Origin: Grimontia indica
GTDB lineage: Bacteria; Pseudomonadota; Gammaproteobacteria; Enterobacterales; Vibrionaceae
Length of the DNA: 64,000 bases
Reading direction: 5' to 3'
Assembly: GCF_000333895.2 (NCBI RefSeq)
Contig: NZ_ANFM02000013.1
Location: forward strand, 48,890 to 112,889
In this document: one piece after another, positions 34,904 through 44,419 of the stretch
How positions within the stretch are numbered: position 1 is the first letter of the stretch
Layout of the letters: each line of letters starts with the position of its first letter
Program-made: the position numbers and the translations under genes
The notes under the pieces: generated by a model
The model's input: only the letters and a program-made list of their open reading frames with translations
Databases searched by the model: none
What the model was told of the DNA's origin: nothing

Positions 34904-35536
34904 ATGCCATCCAAACCCGCCAATACCGTCGTCGTGCTCGACTTCGAAACCACAGGCTTATCACCCAACATGGGCGACCGCGCCATTGAAATCGGCGCAG
35001 TAAAGTTGGTTGACGGTGAGGTAGTCGACACCTTTCAGGAATTGATGAACCCGGGCTTTCGCGTCAGTAGTTTTATCGAGGGTTACACTGGCATCACTAA
35101 CAACATGCTGCGCACGGCACCAGGCTGTGAAGATGTGATGGGTCGATTTTCCGAGTTTATCGCCGGGTTTAACCTTGTTGCTCACAACGCCTCTTTCGAT
35201 AAGCGCTTTTTGGATGCGGAACTGGAACGCCTGCACGCAGGTTATTCCGGCCAGTTTACCTGCTCTATGCTGATTGCCCGCCGCCTGATTCAAGACTCCC
35301 CGACCCACAAACTCGGCGATCTGGTGCGCTTCAAGCATATTGCCAATGATGGCGTTTTCCACCGCGCTTTGGCGGATGCTGAAATGACAGCAAGGCTCTG
35401 GCTTCTGATGCTTGATGAACTGGAGCATCAAGGCATCACCAACCCAAGCTTTGCACTGATGCAAACCATCAGTAAAACCAGCAAGCAAGCACTGCCTTCT
35501 TTTTTTAACAAGCAACGCAGCAAAGTCAGCCTTTAA
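34904..35536 (+). CDS. DnaQ-like 3'-5' exonuclease, 210 aa
   Basis: DEDDh exonuclease fold: VVLDFETTGLSPNMGDRAIEIGAV contains the first DE pair, FNLVAHNASFDKRFLDAE the second region and HRALADAEMTARLW the HxxxxD. It resembles DNA polymerase III epsilon-like proteins of Vibrionaceae but lacks a beta-clamp or polymerase partner nearby. It may act in RNA or DNA trimming. A short AT-rich region separates it from the divergent cold-shock gene. Confidence 0.85.
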   Translation: MPSKPANTVVVLDFETTGLSPNMGDRAIEIGAVKLVDGEVVDTFQELMNPGFRVSSFIEGYTGITNNMLRTAPGCEDVMGRFSEFIAGFNLVAHNASFDKRFLDAELERLHAGYSGQFTCSMLIARRLIQDSPTHKLGDLVRFKHIANDGVFHRALADAEMTARLWLLMLDELEHQGITNPSFALMQTISKTSKQALPSFFNKQRSKVSL

Positions 35537-35676
35537 TATCAATTCCTTAGACACCCATTATGCGACATGTTGGTGCGACTAAGTTCACTATTGAGATTCA
35601 GCAGAAATAAACACAGGCAAGCAATCGTCTTGAGTAAACTTAAGCGTATAAACATAAAAATACGTAACGAGTCGTA

Positions 35677-36459
35677 ATGTCAGGTGAAGGAATGAATAAC
35701 CCGGGTAAGTCGTTTTTAACCTCCGCTATTCGATGCTTTTTCGCACTGCCTCTGCTGATAGTCAGCCAGCTCGCAATGTCTCAAACATTCACGGTCATGA
35801 CGGAAGATTTTGCGCCGTTTGGTTATGTGGAAAATGGCGAGTTAAATGGATTATCTGTCGATATCGTACGTGAAGTCTTTGCCATCGTCGGGCATCCTGA
35901 CGATATTGAGATGCTTCCTTGGGCCCGCGCTTACAAAGAAACCAAACGAAAGTCCAACCGCATTTTGTTTTCAATGAGCCGCACACCAGAACGTGAACCC
36001 TTGTTTAAATGGGTTGGCCCCTTGGTGGAAGACAGAGTCACGTTTTATCGTCATAAAGACAGCGACATCAACATCCAATCACTGGAAGACGCGCGGGAAA
36101 CAAACGCGATTCTTGTCACTCGTGGTTTTCCGGAAACAGAGTTCCTTCAGAGTCAGGGGTTTAACAATCTCTATATCACCAATTCCCCGATTCAGGCATT
36201 TTCCATGTTAGTGATGGGCCGGGGGGATTTGGCACCGATTGGGGAATTTGCCTACAAACCCATGATGCAAAAAAGCAGTATCGATGCGGAGAGTCTCAAG
36301 AACACGGGCGTAGAACTGTTCAATATCCAGCTTTATATTGCGTTTTCAAAAGACACGCCAGAAGAAGAAATCACCCGCTGGCAAGCGGCATTGGATCAGG
36401 TAAAGGCGTCGGGCAAGTATGGGGAAATCATTCGCCGGTATTCAGATCTTGGGTATTAG
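35677..36459 (+). CDS. periplasmic solute-binding protein (family 3), 260 aa
   Basis: A signal peptide (about residues 16-35, ending MSQ) precedes a type-2 periplasmic binding fold: TFTVMTEDFAPFGYVENGELNGLSVDIVREVF, then MLPWARAYKETKRKSNRILFSMSRTPEREPLFKWVGPL. No permease or ATPase genes are nearby, so it could be an orphan receptor. The start may be the ATG at 35677 or that at 35692 (MNNPGKS). It could sense or transport amino acids; the ligand is unknown. Confidence 0.82.
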   Translation: MSGEGMNNPGKSFLTSAIRCFFALPLLIVSQLAMSQTFTVMTEDFAPFGYVENGELNGLSVDIVREVFAIVGHPDDIEMLPWARAYKETKRKSNRILFSMSRTPEREPLFKWVGPLVEDRVTFYRHKDSDINIQSLEDARETNAILVTRGFPETEFLQSQGFNNLYITNSPIQAFSMLVMGRGDLAPIGEFAYKPMMQKSSIDAESLKNTGVELFNIQLYIAFSKDTPEEEITRWQAALDQVKASGKYGEIIRRYSDLGY

Positions 36460-36488
36460 TCCGTAAGCCAGCAGATATTTTTGGATGA

Positions 36489-37127
36489 TTACCAATAAGA
36501 TTCGAGAACGGTCATGCCGTCGTAGGTACTGCACTTATAGCGGGTTTTCTTACCGCTTTCTCCTCTGCAGCTCACCGTAGTGAACAGAGTGTCTTTGTTC
36601 CATACCGACTCAAAGCTTTGGTCGAACCCACAATCGGCACCATAAAAGCTTTCCGCCTGTGCCGCACAGTATTGATAGGCTTCATCTTCACCACCGCGCG
36701 CATCCAACATTGCTGCACGAACTTTTCGCTCTTTACGGATGTTGGCGATATGCGCTTTGTCTGGCATTTCAAACCAGTCAATCCGTGGATTTTCGATATC
36801 AAAGCTCTTCTGGATCCAGGTTGCTTCCTTTACCGTGCCTGAGAATTTGATGGAAAGGTTTTTCAGGTAAGCCACATCGACGTTCGCCAACGCCTCAAAT
36901 CCTGCGGGGTTGGAAAGTGTGATGGACTCTTTTTCTACCCTGACGACAACCTCTTGTTCGGTGGCTTTTTCAATTAATCCCGGCAGCGCAGTAAAGCTCA
37001 CACCATCACACTCAAAACTGTATTCGCGATCCACAAAACAACGCTCTAGAAACACGTTGCCGTCTTTCTCTTTCGAACACCCGATAAGGGTAAGCATTGT
37101 AAAAAGGAGTGCTGTGGCTTTAAGCAT
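36489..37127 (-). CDS. hypothetical lipoprotein, 212 aa
   Basis: The N terminus MLKATALLFTMLTLIGC is a lipoprotein signal with lipobox LIGC at residue 17. The mature part is rich in cysteines (ERCFVDREYSFECD, YQYCAAQAESFYGADCGF, VSCRGESGKKTRYKCS), suggesting disulfides. No family recognised. It converges on the solute-binding protein gene. Confidence 0.72.
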   Translation of the reverse strand: MLKATALLFTMLTLIGCSKEKDGNVFLERCFVDREYSFECDGVSFTALPGLIEKATEQEVVVRVEKESITLSNPAGFEALANVDVAYLKNLSIKFSGTVKEATWIQKSFDIENPRIDWFEMPDKAHIANIRKERKVRAAMLDARGGEDEAYQYCAAQAESFYGADCGFDQSFESVWNKDTLFTTVSCRGESGKKTRYKCSTYDGMTVLESYW

Positions 37128-37357
37128 GAATGTGATTTCTATTCCAAAACTTATTTGTCGTGATCTTGATACATTTCAATGTGTATTTGCAATCCTATCA
37201 GCAGTCGGGCGGGACGCTGTTGGCAAATTTACCCACTGATCATTGATTACTACTCGAAATCACGCTTTTTTCATCGCACTTTTCCCCTCCGAAACAGCAA
37301 CAATGGGATATACCCTTATATGGGGATAAGGACGCACAAAGGACGGAGAAGGAATAC

Positions 37358-38092
37358 GTGTTCACCAACATTACCATCAAAGCAAGGCTTAGCGAGCGAC
37401 TTCACGCTTTCTATCAGGATGTGCTGGGCATGCGATTGACCGACTCCGGCTGGCGATTTGAAGGTGAAAGCGCATCACTGTCTTTTATTCCGTCTGATAA
37501 CCTTTACCAACCCACACCAGCAGATGGCTTTTGGAAAATCGGCATCACTGTGGTGGACTTGGACGCCGCCTGCCACTGGCTTCGCTCACAGGGGATCAAT
37601 GTTTCCGCGCCGCGCCAGTTTCAGGACATTGGCTATCTTGCTCACTTGTCTGATCCCAACGGGCTGACCATTGAATTACTGCAAACTACCTTTGAAGGCA
37701 ATAAACCCCAACGCCAACCACTGACTCACCCGATTGCCGATGGAGCCGCGCTGGCACACATCACTCTTCGCTGCCATGACGAGCGAGCCATGCAGAAATG
37801 GGCTGAAAGCCTTGGTTTGACGCTGAAATCCATCCAACCTGTTACCGATTATGGCTTCACTCTCTATTTCTATTCTTTCATTGATGAGCCACAGCCAGAA
37901 TCGGACTTGCATGCAGTCGGTAACCGTGAGTGGTTATGGCAACGTCCTTACACTTTACTGGAATTCCAGCTAGTCCATGATGCGCCGCCCTTTGCTTTAC
38001 CTTCCGAAGAGGAAAGCGGCTTGTTTGGTGTTGAGGCTGGCGGAAAGGTAATTACGCCTCAAACGCTTAAAAACGCTGGGCTTGGGAAATAA
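37358..38092 (+). CDS. VOC-superfamily protein (tandem glyoxalase-like domains), 244 aa
   Basis: GTG start five bases after GGAGAAGGA. Two betaalphabetabetabeta modules are visible: TNITIKARLSERLHAFYQDVLGMRL with HLSDPNGLTIELLQT, and LAHITLRCHDERAMQKWAESLGL with the C-terminal part. VOC enzymes are metal-dependent dioxygenases, glyoxalases or antibiotic-resistance proteins. The pattern of first-domain residues fits this group, but the substrate is unknown. Confidence 0.8.
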   Translation: MFTNITIKARLSERLHAFYQDVLGMRLTDSGWRFEGESASLSFIPSDNLYQPTPADGFWKIGITVVDLDAACHWLRSQGINVSAPRQFQDIGYLAHLSDPNGLTIELLQTTFEGNKPQRQPLTHPIADGAALAHITLRCHDERAMQKWAESLGLTLKSIQPVTDYGFTLYFYSFIDEPQPESDLHAVGNREWLWQRPYTLLEFQLVHDAPPFALPSEEESGLFGVEAGGKVITPQTLKNAGLGK

Positions 38093-38337
38093 AAAAGTTA
38101 TCGATATCGTGAGACTGCCCCGCCAATTGACGACCCCATGCTGCGTCTTAGCGCTCACCTGGTGGATCCCAAGATCATGTGTTGATGGATAAAGTAAGGC
38201 CCAGCAAAAATGGCACACATGACGTCTTACATGTGCGCTACTGCTCCTATTGAGCATATCCAGAGTCGCTGTGCGTGTGCGGCCTTGCGTCAACCTGAAA
38301 ACAACGAAGCAAATGGAAACTTTACGCCTTCACGTCA

Positions 38338-38817
38338 TCAGCAAGGCTCACCATTTTGTTCAAGGTATTCGCAGGCAGCTTCAACCCCTTCGCGGGCGGC
38401 CATTTGGAGATATTCTTTTCCCTGACTTTTATCGACAGCAATGCCAAAGCCTTCGTAAAGCGCTTTCCCATAGTGATATCTGGCAAGTCTCGAGTAGCCT
38501 GCTTCGTCATCGAGTTGTGCCCCCTGCTTCATTAGGGCAGTGGAACGGGAGGGGTTTGGCGCTGAGTACACTCCACTTTCATGAATTTGAGCAAGTAGCA
38601 GCATGGAATAAACATCATTCCAGCGTGCAATGCAGTCTTCAAGAATCGCGACAGCGAATTCATGGTCACCGGTTTTCTCCGCAAAGTAGCCATAAATACA
38701 CTTCATACGGTTGTCACTTTCTAGTTGTTCGGTGTAGGCAAATTCGCTGGTTTCAGCCGATAGATAGAGCGGAAAACATAACACGCCAACGCCTAACAAG
38801 AGTCTCCATTTAGACAT
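38338..38817 (-). CDS. Sel1-like repeat protein, 159 aa
   Basis: A signal peptide (LLLGVGVLCFPLYLSA) and short helical repeats of the Sel1/TPR type: LLLAQIHESGVYSAPNPSRSTALMKQGAQLDDEAGYSRLARYHYGKALYEGFGIAVDKSQGKEYLQMAAREGVEAACEYL. A periplasmic protein-interaction role is likely. A longer plus-strand frame over the same bases (38250-38813) has low-complexity codon use and is judged a shadow. Confidence 0.75.
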   Translation of the reverse strand: MSKWRLLLGVGVLCFPLYLSAETSEFAYTEQLESDNRMKCIYGYFAEKTGDHEFAVAILEDCIARWNDVYSMLLLAQIHESGVYSAPNPSRSTALMKQGAQLDDEAGYSRLARYHYGKALYEGFGIAVDKSQGKEYLQMAAREGVEAACEYLEQNGEPC

Positions 38818-39126
38818 GAATTAACGTTATCTCGGTGTAAAGTTCTTTGCTTCATAGTAGTAGGAAGTTGCATTTCCATCCCAAAATCATCCGTTTCTCT
38901 GTCAGATCTGCGTGAAAAAATTGAACCAATCAAAGTCTGAGATAACCGAACCATTATTGAGCAGAATGATAATTTTGCGTTGCACTACTAACAAAGATGT
39001 AAGACATATGATTCACAATTGATTAGTTCCGAGCAACAATTCCAAATTCATGAAATACATCGCAGTTTTCACACTGATAAGTGATAACTTTCACATTAAA
39101 TTTTTGACCAGCACTTTCTCCACGCG
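38818..39126. other. intergenic region before the PAS-GGDEF gene
   Basis: About 310 AT-rich bases holding the divergent promoters of the Sel1 and PAS-GGDEF genes. No gene or strong hairpin seen. Confidence 0.5.
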
Positions 39127-40029
39127 ATGCCAGATTTTAAAGACATACTCGACATCCACCCGAATCCCTGCGTCATACACATTAACTTTGTCCCTAAGTA
39201 TGCCAATAACGCATTCGCAAAGTTCAGTGGAATGGCCTGCGCAGAGGACGTGCTCAGTCTGCCTTCTATTCGCGTCCTTTTTGAAGAAGAACACTGGCCT
39301 GAAGCTCAGCGTCGCTACAATCACGCGATTGAAACCGGGATCCCGACACCGCCGGAAGTGATCAATCATATGGATTTAAAAGGTAATCCGATGATCGCTG
39401 AAATCACCGACAAGGTGATTGACTGGTATGGCGAAAAAGCCATGTGTACCTTTGTGAGTGTGGTAACCGACCAAATCCGCCGTGAGCGTACTTTGCGTGA
39501 TATGGCAAACCGAGACGATCTCACCAACCTTTATAATCGCCGTTATCTGTTGGACTTGTTCAGTGAGCGCCATGCTGCTCAGCAACGCCGCCAGTATCTT
39601 GCGATGGCCGACATCGATCACTTCAAACGTATCAACGACACCTTTGGCCACCCCGTGGGTGACTTGGTGTTGCGCCGATTTGCCCAGGAGATTGAAGATT
39701 TCACTGCGCCGGATGAATACGCATTTCGTTTGGGCGGCGAAGAGTTCGCCTTACTGATTTGGGCTGACAACCATACCGAGGCCACCACAAGATTAGAGCG
39801 GCTCCGTGTGGCAGTGCAGGACTGCGAAGTGAGAGTCAGTCACCCGAACTCGCAGCCGCTTTCCATTGGCTGCACAATTTCTATCGGGGCGACAGTGCTG
39901 GAGGCAACAGAAGATTTCCTGACCGCCAGCCTACGTGCTGATGAAGCGCTCTACATCGCGAAGAAGACCGGGCGCAATCGCGTGATCAATTACGATGCGT
40001 CTGCAGAAGATAAACCAGACATCGGTTAA
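39127..40029 (+). CDS. PAS-GGDEF diguanylate cyclase, 300 aa
   Basis: Cytosolic protein with an N-terminal PAS-like domain (about residues 5-115, DILDIHPNPCVIHINFVPKYANNAFAKFSGM) and a C-terminal GGDEF domain with active-site GGEEF (in FRLGGEEFALLIW). The position of the inhibitory RxxD site carries APDE, so product inhibition by that site is not expected. It converges on the next GGDEF gene with four overlapping bases at the stops. Confidence 0.9.
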   Translation: MPDFKDILDIHPNPCVIHINFVPKYANNAFAKFSGMACAEDVLSLPSIRVLFEEEHWPEAQRRYNHAIETGIPTPPEVINHMDLKGNPMIAEITDKVIDWYGEKAMCTFVSVVTDQIRRERTLRDMANRDDLTNLYNRRYLLDLFSERHAAQQRRQYLAMADIDHFKRINDTFGHPVGDLVLRRFAQEIEDFTAPDEYAFRLGGEEFALLIWADNHTEATTRLERLRVAVQDCEVRVSHPNSQPLSIGCTISIGATVLEATEDFLTASLRADEALYIAKKTGRNRVINYDASAEDKPDIG

Positions 40030-41474
40030 GCACTTATCTGATTGGAGTATCTTTGATGCTGCTGGTTCGACAGAGAACCCAGCGTCACCCGATTCCGGCC
40101 ATTTTCCTTGGCTTGGTACATCAAGCGGTCTGCATGGTGAAGCAGCGCTTCCAGAGAAGGATCTTTGCAACCTTTGTCTACCAGCAATGCCCCCACCGAT
40201 GCGGTTACAAAAAGCCCTATCCCTTCCTGTGAAGCCTGCGGCACGATAAACCGGCAAACGTAATCCGCATTCACCTCCAGATCGTGCAGATCCTCAGCGG
40301 GTATCAACAAACAGAACTCTTCACCTCCCAGCCGAGAGATTGCCACCGCCTCGCGCAGGTAGTTGTTCAACGCCCTGCCAAGGTTATTCAGCACTTCATC
40401 CCCTTTCAGGTGACCGTACTTATCATTGATTTTTTTGAAGTGATCCACATCAAGCATCAGCACCCCTAATTGGCCACGTTTCAGCATGCTATTGACCCGC
40501 TTGCTGGCAAAGTTTCTGTCCAAGCCACGGCGGTTCATGAGTCCGGTCAGTGAGTCGGTAAACGCGTATTCTTCCAGCTTACTGTTCAACGCTTTCAAAG
40601 CACGGGTTTTTCGGTGTACGGCCTGCTTGAGCAGGATGATGTAACTGACTGTGCCAAGAAACAATACAGAGCCCACCAGCGGCCAAAACCAGTCAGGGAT
40701 CTGAGTGGTTTTACTCGTGTTGAGCCATTTTTGTTTGATGCGATCAATTTCGTGAGGTGGGATATTTTTGATGCCGCTTTCGACTTCTTGAAGCAGAAGT
40801 TCATTTCCTGCTGGCACGGCGGCATACAGCATTTTTTGGTACATACGGTCAATCGGCACAAAACGGTTGGGATTGTCCTGTTGCAGCAGGTAATAAGTCG
40901 CCACTTGAGTATCCACCAACATGCGCTTTATTTTGCCTTCACGTGCCGCCTGGATAAGCGCTGCATTGTTATCAAACCCCATGGTAGAGACCAACGGATA
41001 GCGAGTCTTCAGAAACTCTTCCTCGTAGCCGCCACGCACAACACCAACGACCATGCCCGGCAGAACACCTTCCGTTTTCAACTCTTCGCTGTCATTGAGT
41101 ACATAAAGCGTGGTGGAGATTTCGAAAAGAGGCAGGACGTAATCGAGGTATTCATCACGAGATTCAGAGTAGAGCAAGCCGCCATGAACTTTGCGCCCGC
41201 CTTCTTGCATAGCGATCAGAGAGTCGTTCCAATCCGAGAGAGCAAATTCTACCGGGGTGTTATTGATCTCTGAAAAAAGCTTCCAGTAATCAACTAACAG
41301 TCCCTTGGGAATACCATTTTCCGAGAAGGCAAAAGGCTTCCAGCTATGAGAATTCGTCACGATGATGGTGTCTTTATCCGTTTCAGCCAACGCAACTGAC
41401 TGGGAGATCCCCAGTACAAATACCACAACGCTACAGACGAATCGGCATAACCGAAGCAAATGCATCAAAGGCAC
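40026..41474 (-). CDS. periplasmic-binding-domain GGDEF sensor, 482 aa
   Basis: Signal sequence and family-3 solute-binding domain (about residues 30-260, including TIIVTNSHSWKPFAFSENGIPKGLLVDYWKLFSEI), a single transmembrane helix near 265-285 (WFWPLVGSVLFLGTVSYIILL) and a GGDEF domain with ISRLGGEEFCLLI. The inhibitory site is REAV rather than RxxD. The sensor domain resembles the BvgS-type periplasmic domains that bind small acids. A polar ligand such as an amino acid is likely. Its stop overlaps that of the neighbouring PAS-GGDEF gene. Confidence 0.92.
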   Translation of the reverse strand: MPLMHLLRLCRFVCSVVVFVLGISQSVALAETDKDTIIVTNSHSWKPFAFSENGIPKGLLVDYWKLFSEINNTPVEFALSDWNDSLIAMQEGGRKVHGGLLYSESRDEYLDYVLPLFEISTTLYVLNDSEELKTEGVLPGMVVGVVRGGYEEEFLKTRYPLVSTMGFDNNAALIQAAREGKIKRMLVDTQVATYYLLQQDNPNRFVPIDRMYQKMLYAAVPAGNELLLQEVESGIKNIPPHEIDRIKQKWLNTSKTTQIPDWFWPLVGSVLFLGTVSYIILLKQAVHRKTRALKALNSKLEEYAFTDSLTGLMNRRGLDRNFASKRVNSMLKRGQLGVLMLDVDHFKKINDKYGHLKGDEVLNNLGRALNNYLREAVAISRLGGEEFCLLIPAEDLHDLEVNADYVCRFIVPQASQEGIGLFVTASVGALLVDKGCKDPSLEALLHHADRLMYQAKENGRNRVTLGSLSNQQHQRYSNQISA

Positions 41475-41907
41475 TCATTCCCTTAGGTGAATTAATGGAA
41501 ACATTGTCGCAAAATTTAACCAACAGACCACATACTGTTTGTTGGTTAGATAGCCAGAGCGAGACATAGATCTATGAAATAGTGAAAAAATTTCGCTTTG
41601 TGCTCATGAGGCGACGAAATAATGTCATTTTTTTTCAAAAATATTCAGGCATGATCCTCGTCTAGTGGGCTATCTTTTGACGCATTCAACCCAATGTTCA
41701 CCAATGTTCACTGCTGTTTATCTATTCGTTACTGATTAGTGATCTAGATAAGTTTATGTGGTAAATTTACGGCCCTGAAAAAAGGCACATTGCTGTTTCA
41801 TTTGAGTGGATGATGCAAGGAAGGTTGGAATATCCCTTTTTCACTTGCCTGCGATCAAATTTCCGCCATATAAAGCATGTATACTTGTGTCCGCTTTCAT
41901 GGATGAG
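41475..41907. other. non-coding region upstream of pyk
   Basis: The bases from 41475 to the pyk start (42110) hold no credible gene. A minus-strand frame at 41767-42042 has no ribosome binding site and looks accidental. A direct repeat of CAATGTTCAC is present near 41692-41711. The region probably carries the promoters of the GGDEF gene and pyk. Confidence 0.5.
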
Positions 41908-41945
41908 TTGTGTTGTCCAAGCGAATCCGCGTTTGGACAACACAA
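41908..41945. other. perfect 13-bp inverted repeat upstream of pyk
   Basis: TTGTGTTGTCCAA (41908-41920) and TTGGACAACACAA (41933-41945) are exact complements with a 12-base loop. No T-run follows, so it is not a standard terminator. It may be a regulator binding site or a stable leader hairpin of pyk. Confidence 0.75.
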
Positions 41946-42109
41946 TTATGTGGCATGAATCAATATTAACGCTGTAAGAGCACATGGCAATCTTGCCGCT
42001 CAACACACAGTAGCTTGTTGTTTTCTTACAAAACTCAAGCATCTGGATAACGTGACTACAGCGACATTTATCCCTTGGGTAGTAAAAGTTCGACCGGAGA
42101 GAACCCTAC

Positions 42110-43522
42110 ATGAAAAAGACCAAAATCGTTTGTACGATTGGACCAAAAACCGAATCAGTAGAGATGCTGACTAAGCTGGCAGATGCAGGCATGAACGTAA
42201 TGCGCCTGAACTTCTCGCACGGCGACTTTGCAGAGCACGGCACTCGCATCTCTAACCTGCGTCAGGTAATGGAAAACAGTGGCAAGCAACTGGCTATCCT
42301 GCTGGATACCAAAGGTCCTGAAATCCGCACCATCAAGCTGGAAGGCGGCAACGATGTTTCTCTGGTTGCAGGTCAAACTTTCACTTTCACTACTGACGCA
42401 TCAGTAGTAGGTAACGCAGAGCGCGTTGCAGTGACTTACCAAGGTTTCGCAAAAGACCTGACTGTTGGCAACACCATCCTGGTTGACGACGGTCTGATCG
42501 AGATGGAAGTACTGGAAACCACAGAAACTGACGTTATCTGTAAAGTACTGAACAACGGTGACCTGGGCGAAAACAAAGGCGTTAACCTGCCAGGCGTTTC
42601 TGTAAACCTGCCTGCGCTGTCTGAAAAAGACAAAGGTGACCTGGTATTCGGTTGTGAGCAAGGCGTTGACTTCATCGCAGCTTCTTTCATCCGTAAAGCA
42701 TCTGACGTTAAAGAAATCCGCGATCTTCTGGCTGCAAACGGCGGCGAGAACATCCAAATCATCTCTAAAATCGAAAACCAGGAAGGCGTTGATAACTTCG
42801 ACGAGATCCTGGAGCTGTCTGACGGCATCATGGTTGCACGTGGCGACCTGGGTGTAGAAATCCCAGCAGAAGAAGTTATCTTCGCTCAGAAGATGATGAT
42901 CGAGAAATGTAACCGCGCACGTAAAGTGGTTATCACTGCAACTCAAATGCTGGATTCAATGATCAAGAACCCACGTCCAACTCGCGCAGAAGCGGGTGAC
43001 GTAGCGAACGCGATCATGGATGGCACCGACGCAGTGATGCTGTCTGGTGAAACTGCGAAGGGTAAATACCCAGTTGAAGCTGTGACCATCATGGCGCAAA
43101 TCGCTAAGCGTACTGATGCAGTACTGAAAGCAGAACTGGGCTCACGTCTGGATAGCTCTCGCCTGCGTATCACTGAAGCAGTATGTAAAGGCGCAGTAGA
43201 CACCGCTGAGAAGCTGGGTGCTCCTCTGATCGTTGTTGCTACTGAAGCAGGTAAGTCTGCGCGTTCCATCCGCAAGTACTTCCCAACTGCAAACATCATC
43301 GCTGTCACCATCAACGAGAAAACTGCTGCGCAACTTTGCCTGAGCAAAGGCGTGACTTCAGTAGTTGTTGACCAGTTCGAAAACACTGACGAGTTCTACC
43401 GTCGTGGTAAAGAAATCGCTCTGGAATCAGGTCTGGCTGCGAAAGGCGACATCGTTGTTATGGTTTCAGGCGCACTGGTTGCTTCTGGTACTACTAACAC
43501 TGCATCTGTACACGTTCTGTAA
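42110..43522 (+). CDS. pykF: pyruvate kinase, type I
   Basis: Converts phosphoenolpyruvate and ADP to pyruvate and ATP. It has 470 residues, the length of the E. coli PykF type, with [31 protein letters not shown], the active-site loop [18 protein letters not shown] and the C-terminal effector domain. Codon use is strongly biased to abundant codons, as expected for a highly expressed glycolytic gene. GGAGAG lies before the ATG. Confidence 0.95.
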   Translation: MKKTKIVCTIGPKTESVEMLTKLADAGMNVMRLNFSHGDFAEHGTRISNLRQVMENSGKQLAILLDTKGPEIRTIKLEGGNDVSLVAGQTFTFTTDASVVGNAERVAVTYQGFAKDLTVGNTILVDDGLIEMEVLETTETDVICKVLNNGDLGENKGVNLPGVSVNLPALSEKDKGDLVFGCEQGVDFIAASFIRKASDVKEIRDLLAANGGENIQIISKIENQEGVDNFDEILELSDGIMVARGDLGVEIPAEEVIFAQKMMIEKCNRARKVVITATQMLDSMIKNPRPTRAEAGDVANAIMDGTDAVMLSGETAKGKYPVEAVTIMAQIAKRTDAVLKAELGSRLDSSRLRITEAVCKGAVDTAEKLGAPLIVVATEAGKSARSIRKYFPTANIIAVTINEKTAAQLCLSKGVTSVVVDQFENTDEFYRRGKEIALESGLAAKGDIVVMVSGALVASGTTNTASVHVL

Positions 43523-43540
43523 TCGAACCGTACCGAGCAT

Positions 43541-43570
43541 AAAAAAAGGAGCCGATTGGCTCCTTTTTTG
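43541..43570 (+). terminator. pyk terminator
   Basis: AAAAAAGGAGCC and GGCTCCTTTTTT arms with a four-base loop, 19 bases after the stop. Confidence 0.92.
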
Positions 43571-43611
43571 TTTTTAGCGCTCTGGCTAAAATTCTGTTTT
43601 TCTTTGGGCTT

Positions 43612-43764
43612 TTACTTCTTAAATCTGGATGGAACCAGCTCATTGCGGTGAGTGTTCATCAGTACCGCCATCGGCACCAGATAAATCCAGCCGACCTTAA
43701 TCGTCAGGACAGCCAGAGACACGGTCGTCACTCTCACCAAATACTTATTGATGGTTTGGAACAC
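43612..43764 (-). CDS. possible small membrane protein, 50 aa
   Basis: A minus-strand frame with a GTG start and AGAGAA upstream encodes MFQTINKYLVRVTTVSLAVL, then a hydrophobic segment (KVGWIYLVPMAVLM) and a basic tail (NTHRNELVPSRFKK). It fits a one- or two-helix membrane microprotein. It lies downstream of ilvH behind a terminator. No family known; existence is uncertain. Confidence 0.35.
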   Translation of the reverse strand: MFQTINKYLVRVTTVSLAVLTIKVGWIYLVPMAVLMNTHRNELVPSRFKK

Positions 43765-43870
43765 AACGACTTTCTCTTGGGTTTATTTTGTTTTTCTTGT
43801 ACCCCGGAAGTATACATTTTGGGCAGAAAGTCACAAGTTGAGAGCATCTTCTGCCAGCCCATCAGACATA

Positions 43871-43903
43871 AAAAAACCGACGGCTTTCACCATCGGCTTT
43901 TTC
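43871..43903 (-). terminator. ilvIH terminator
   Basis: On the minus strand a CCGATGG/CCGTCGG hairpin, with one mismatch, is followed by seven T residues, about 20 bases after the ilvH stop. Confidence 0.82.
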
Positions 43904-43921
43904 TGAGACTCGCTGTCAGTT

Positions 43922-44419
43922 TTACTGACGCAGTGCGCGCTCACCACGAGCAATACCCACAACACCGCTTCGTGCGACTTCAATGATGTCGGTGACATCT
44001 TTCATCGCTGCGATGAAGGCTTCAATCTTGTCGCTTGAGCCTGCAATCTGCACGGTGTAGAGCGAGTTAGTCACGTCCACGATCTGGCCACGGAAGATAT
44101 CTGCAGTGCGTTTTACTTCTGCACGGGCAAAGCCGCTCGCTTTCACTTTCACCATCGCCAGTTCACGTTCAATGTGCTCTGACTCGGTCACATTACTCAC
44201 TTTCAGCACGTCAATCAGCTTGTGCAGTTGTTTCTCAATCTGCTCGCGCTCAGACGCCTTAACCACGGTGGTCGTGATGTTCAAACGAGACAGCGTTGGA
44301 TCGTCTGTCGGGGAAACCGTCAGGGATTCAATGTTGTAGCCACGCTGTGAAAACAGGCCAACTACGCGAGACAATGCGCCCGGTTCGTTTTCCATCAAAA
44401 TCGATACAATACTGCGCAT
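43922..44419 (-). CDS. ilvH: acetolactate synthase III small subunit
   Basis: Regulatory subunit that makes AHAS III sensitive to valine. The ATG at 44419 overlaps the ilvI stop (TAATG) and gives 165 residues, close to E. coli IlvH (163). The N-terminal ACT domain is clear ([35 protein letters not shown]). Longer upstream starts are inside ilvI and not supported. Confidence 0.95.
   Translation of the reverse strand: MRSIVSILMENEPGALSRVVGLFSQRGYNIESLTVSPTDDPTLSRLNITTTVVKASEREQIEKQLHKLIDVLKVSNVTESEHIERELAMVKVKASGFARAEVKRTADIFRGQIVDVTNSLYTVQIAGSSDKIEAFIAAMKDVTDIIEVARSGVVGIARGERALRQ

Noticed and set aside
34961..35554. 197-codon minus-strand frame
   Set aside because: Antisense shadow of the DnaQ-like exonuclease, whose catalytic motifs are clear.
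38250..38813. 187-codon plus-strand frame over the Sel1-like gene
   Set aside because: The minus-strand frame has a signal peptide and Sel1 repeats, while this one has no ribosome binding site or family pattern.
41767..42042. 91-codon minus-strand frame upstream of pyk
   Set aside because: No ribosome binding site, poor protein-like composition, and it covers the perfect inverted repeat.
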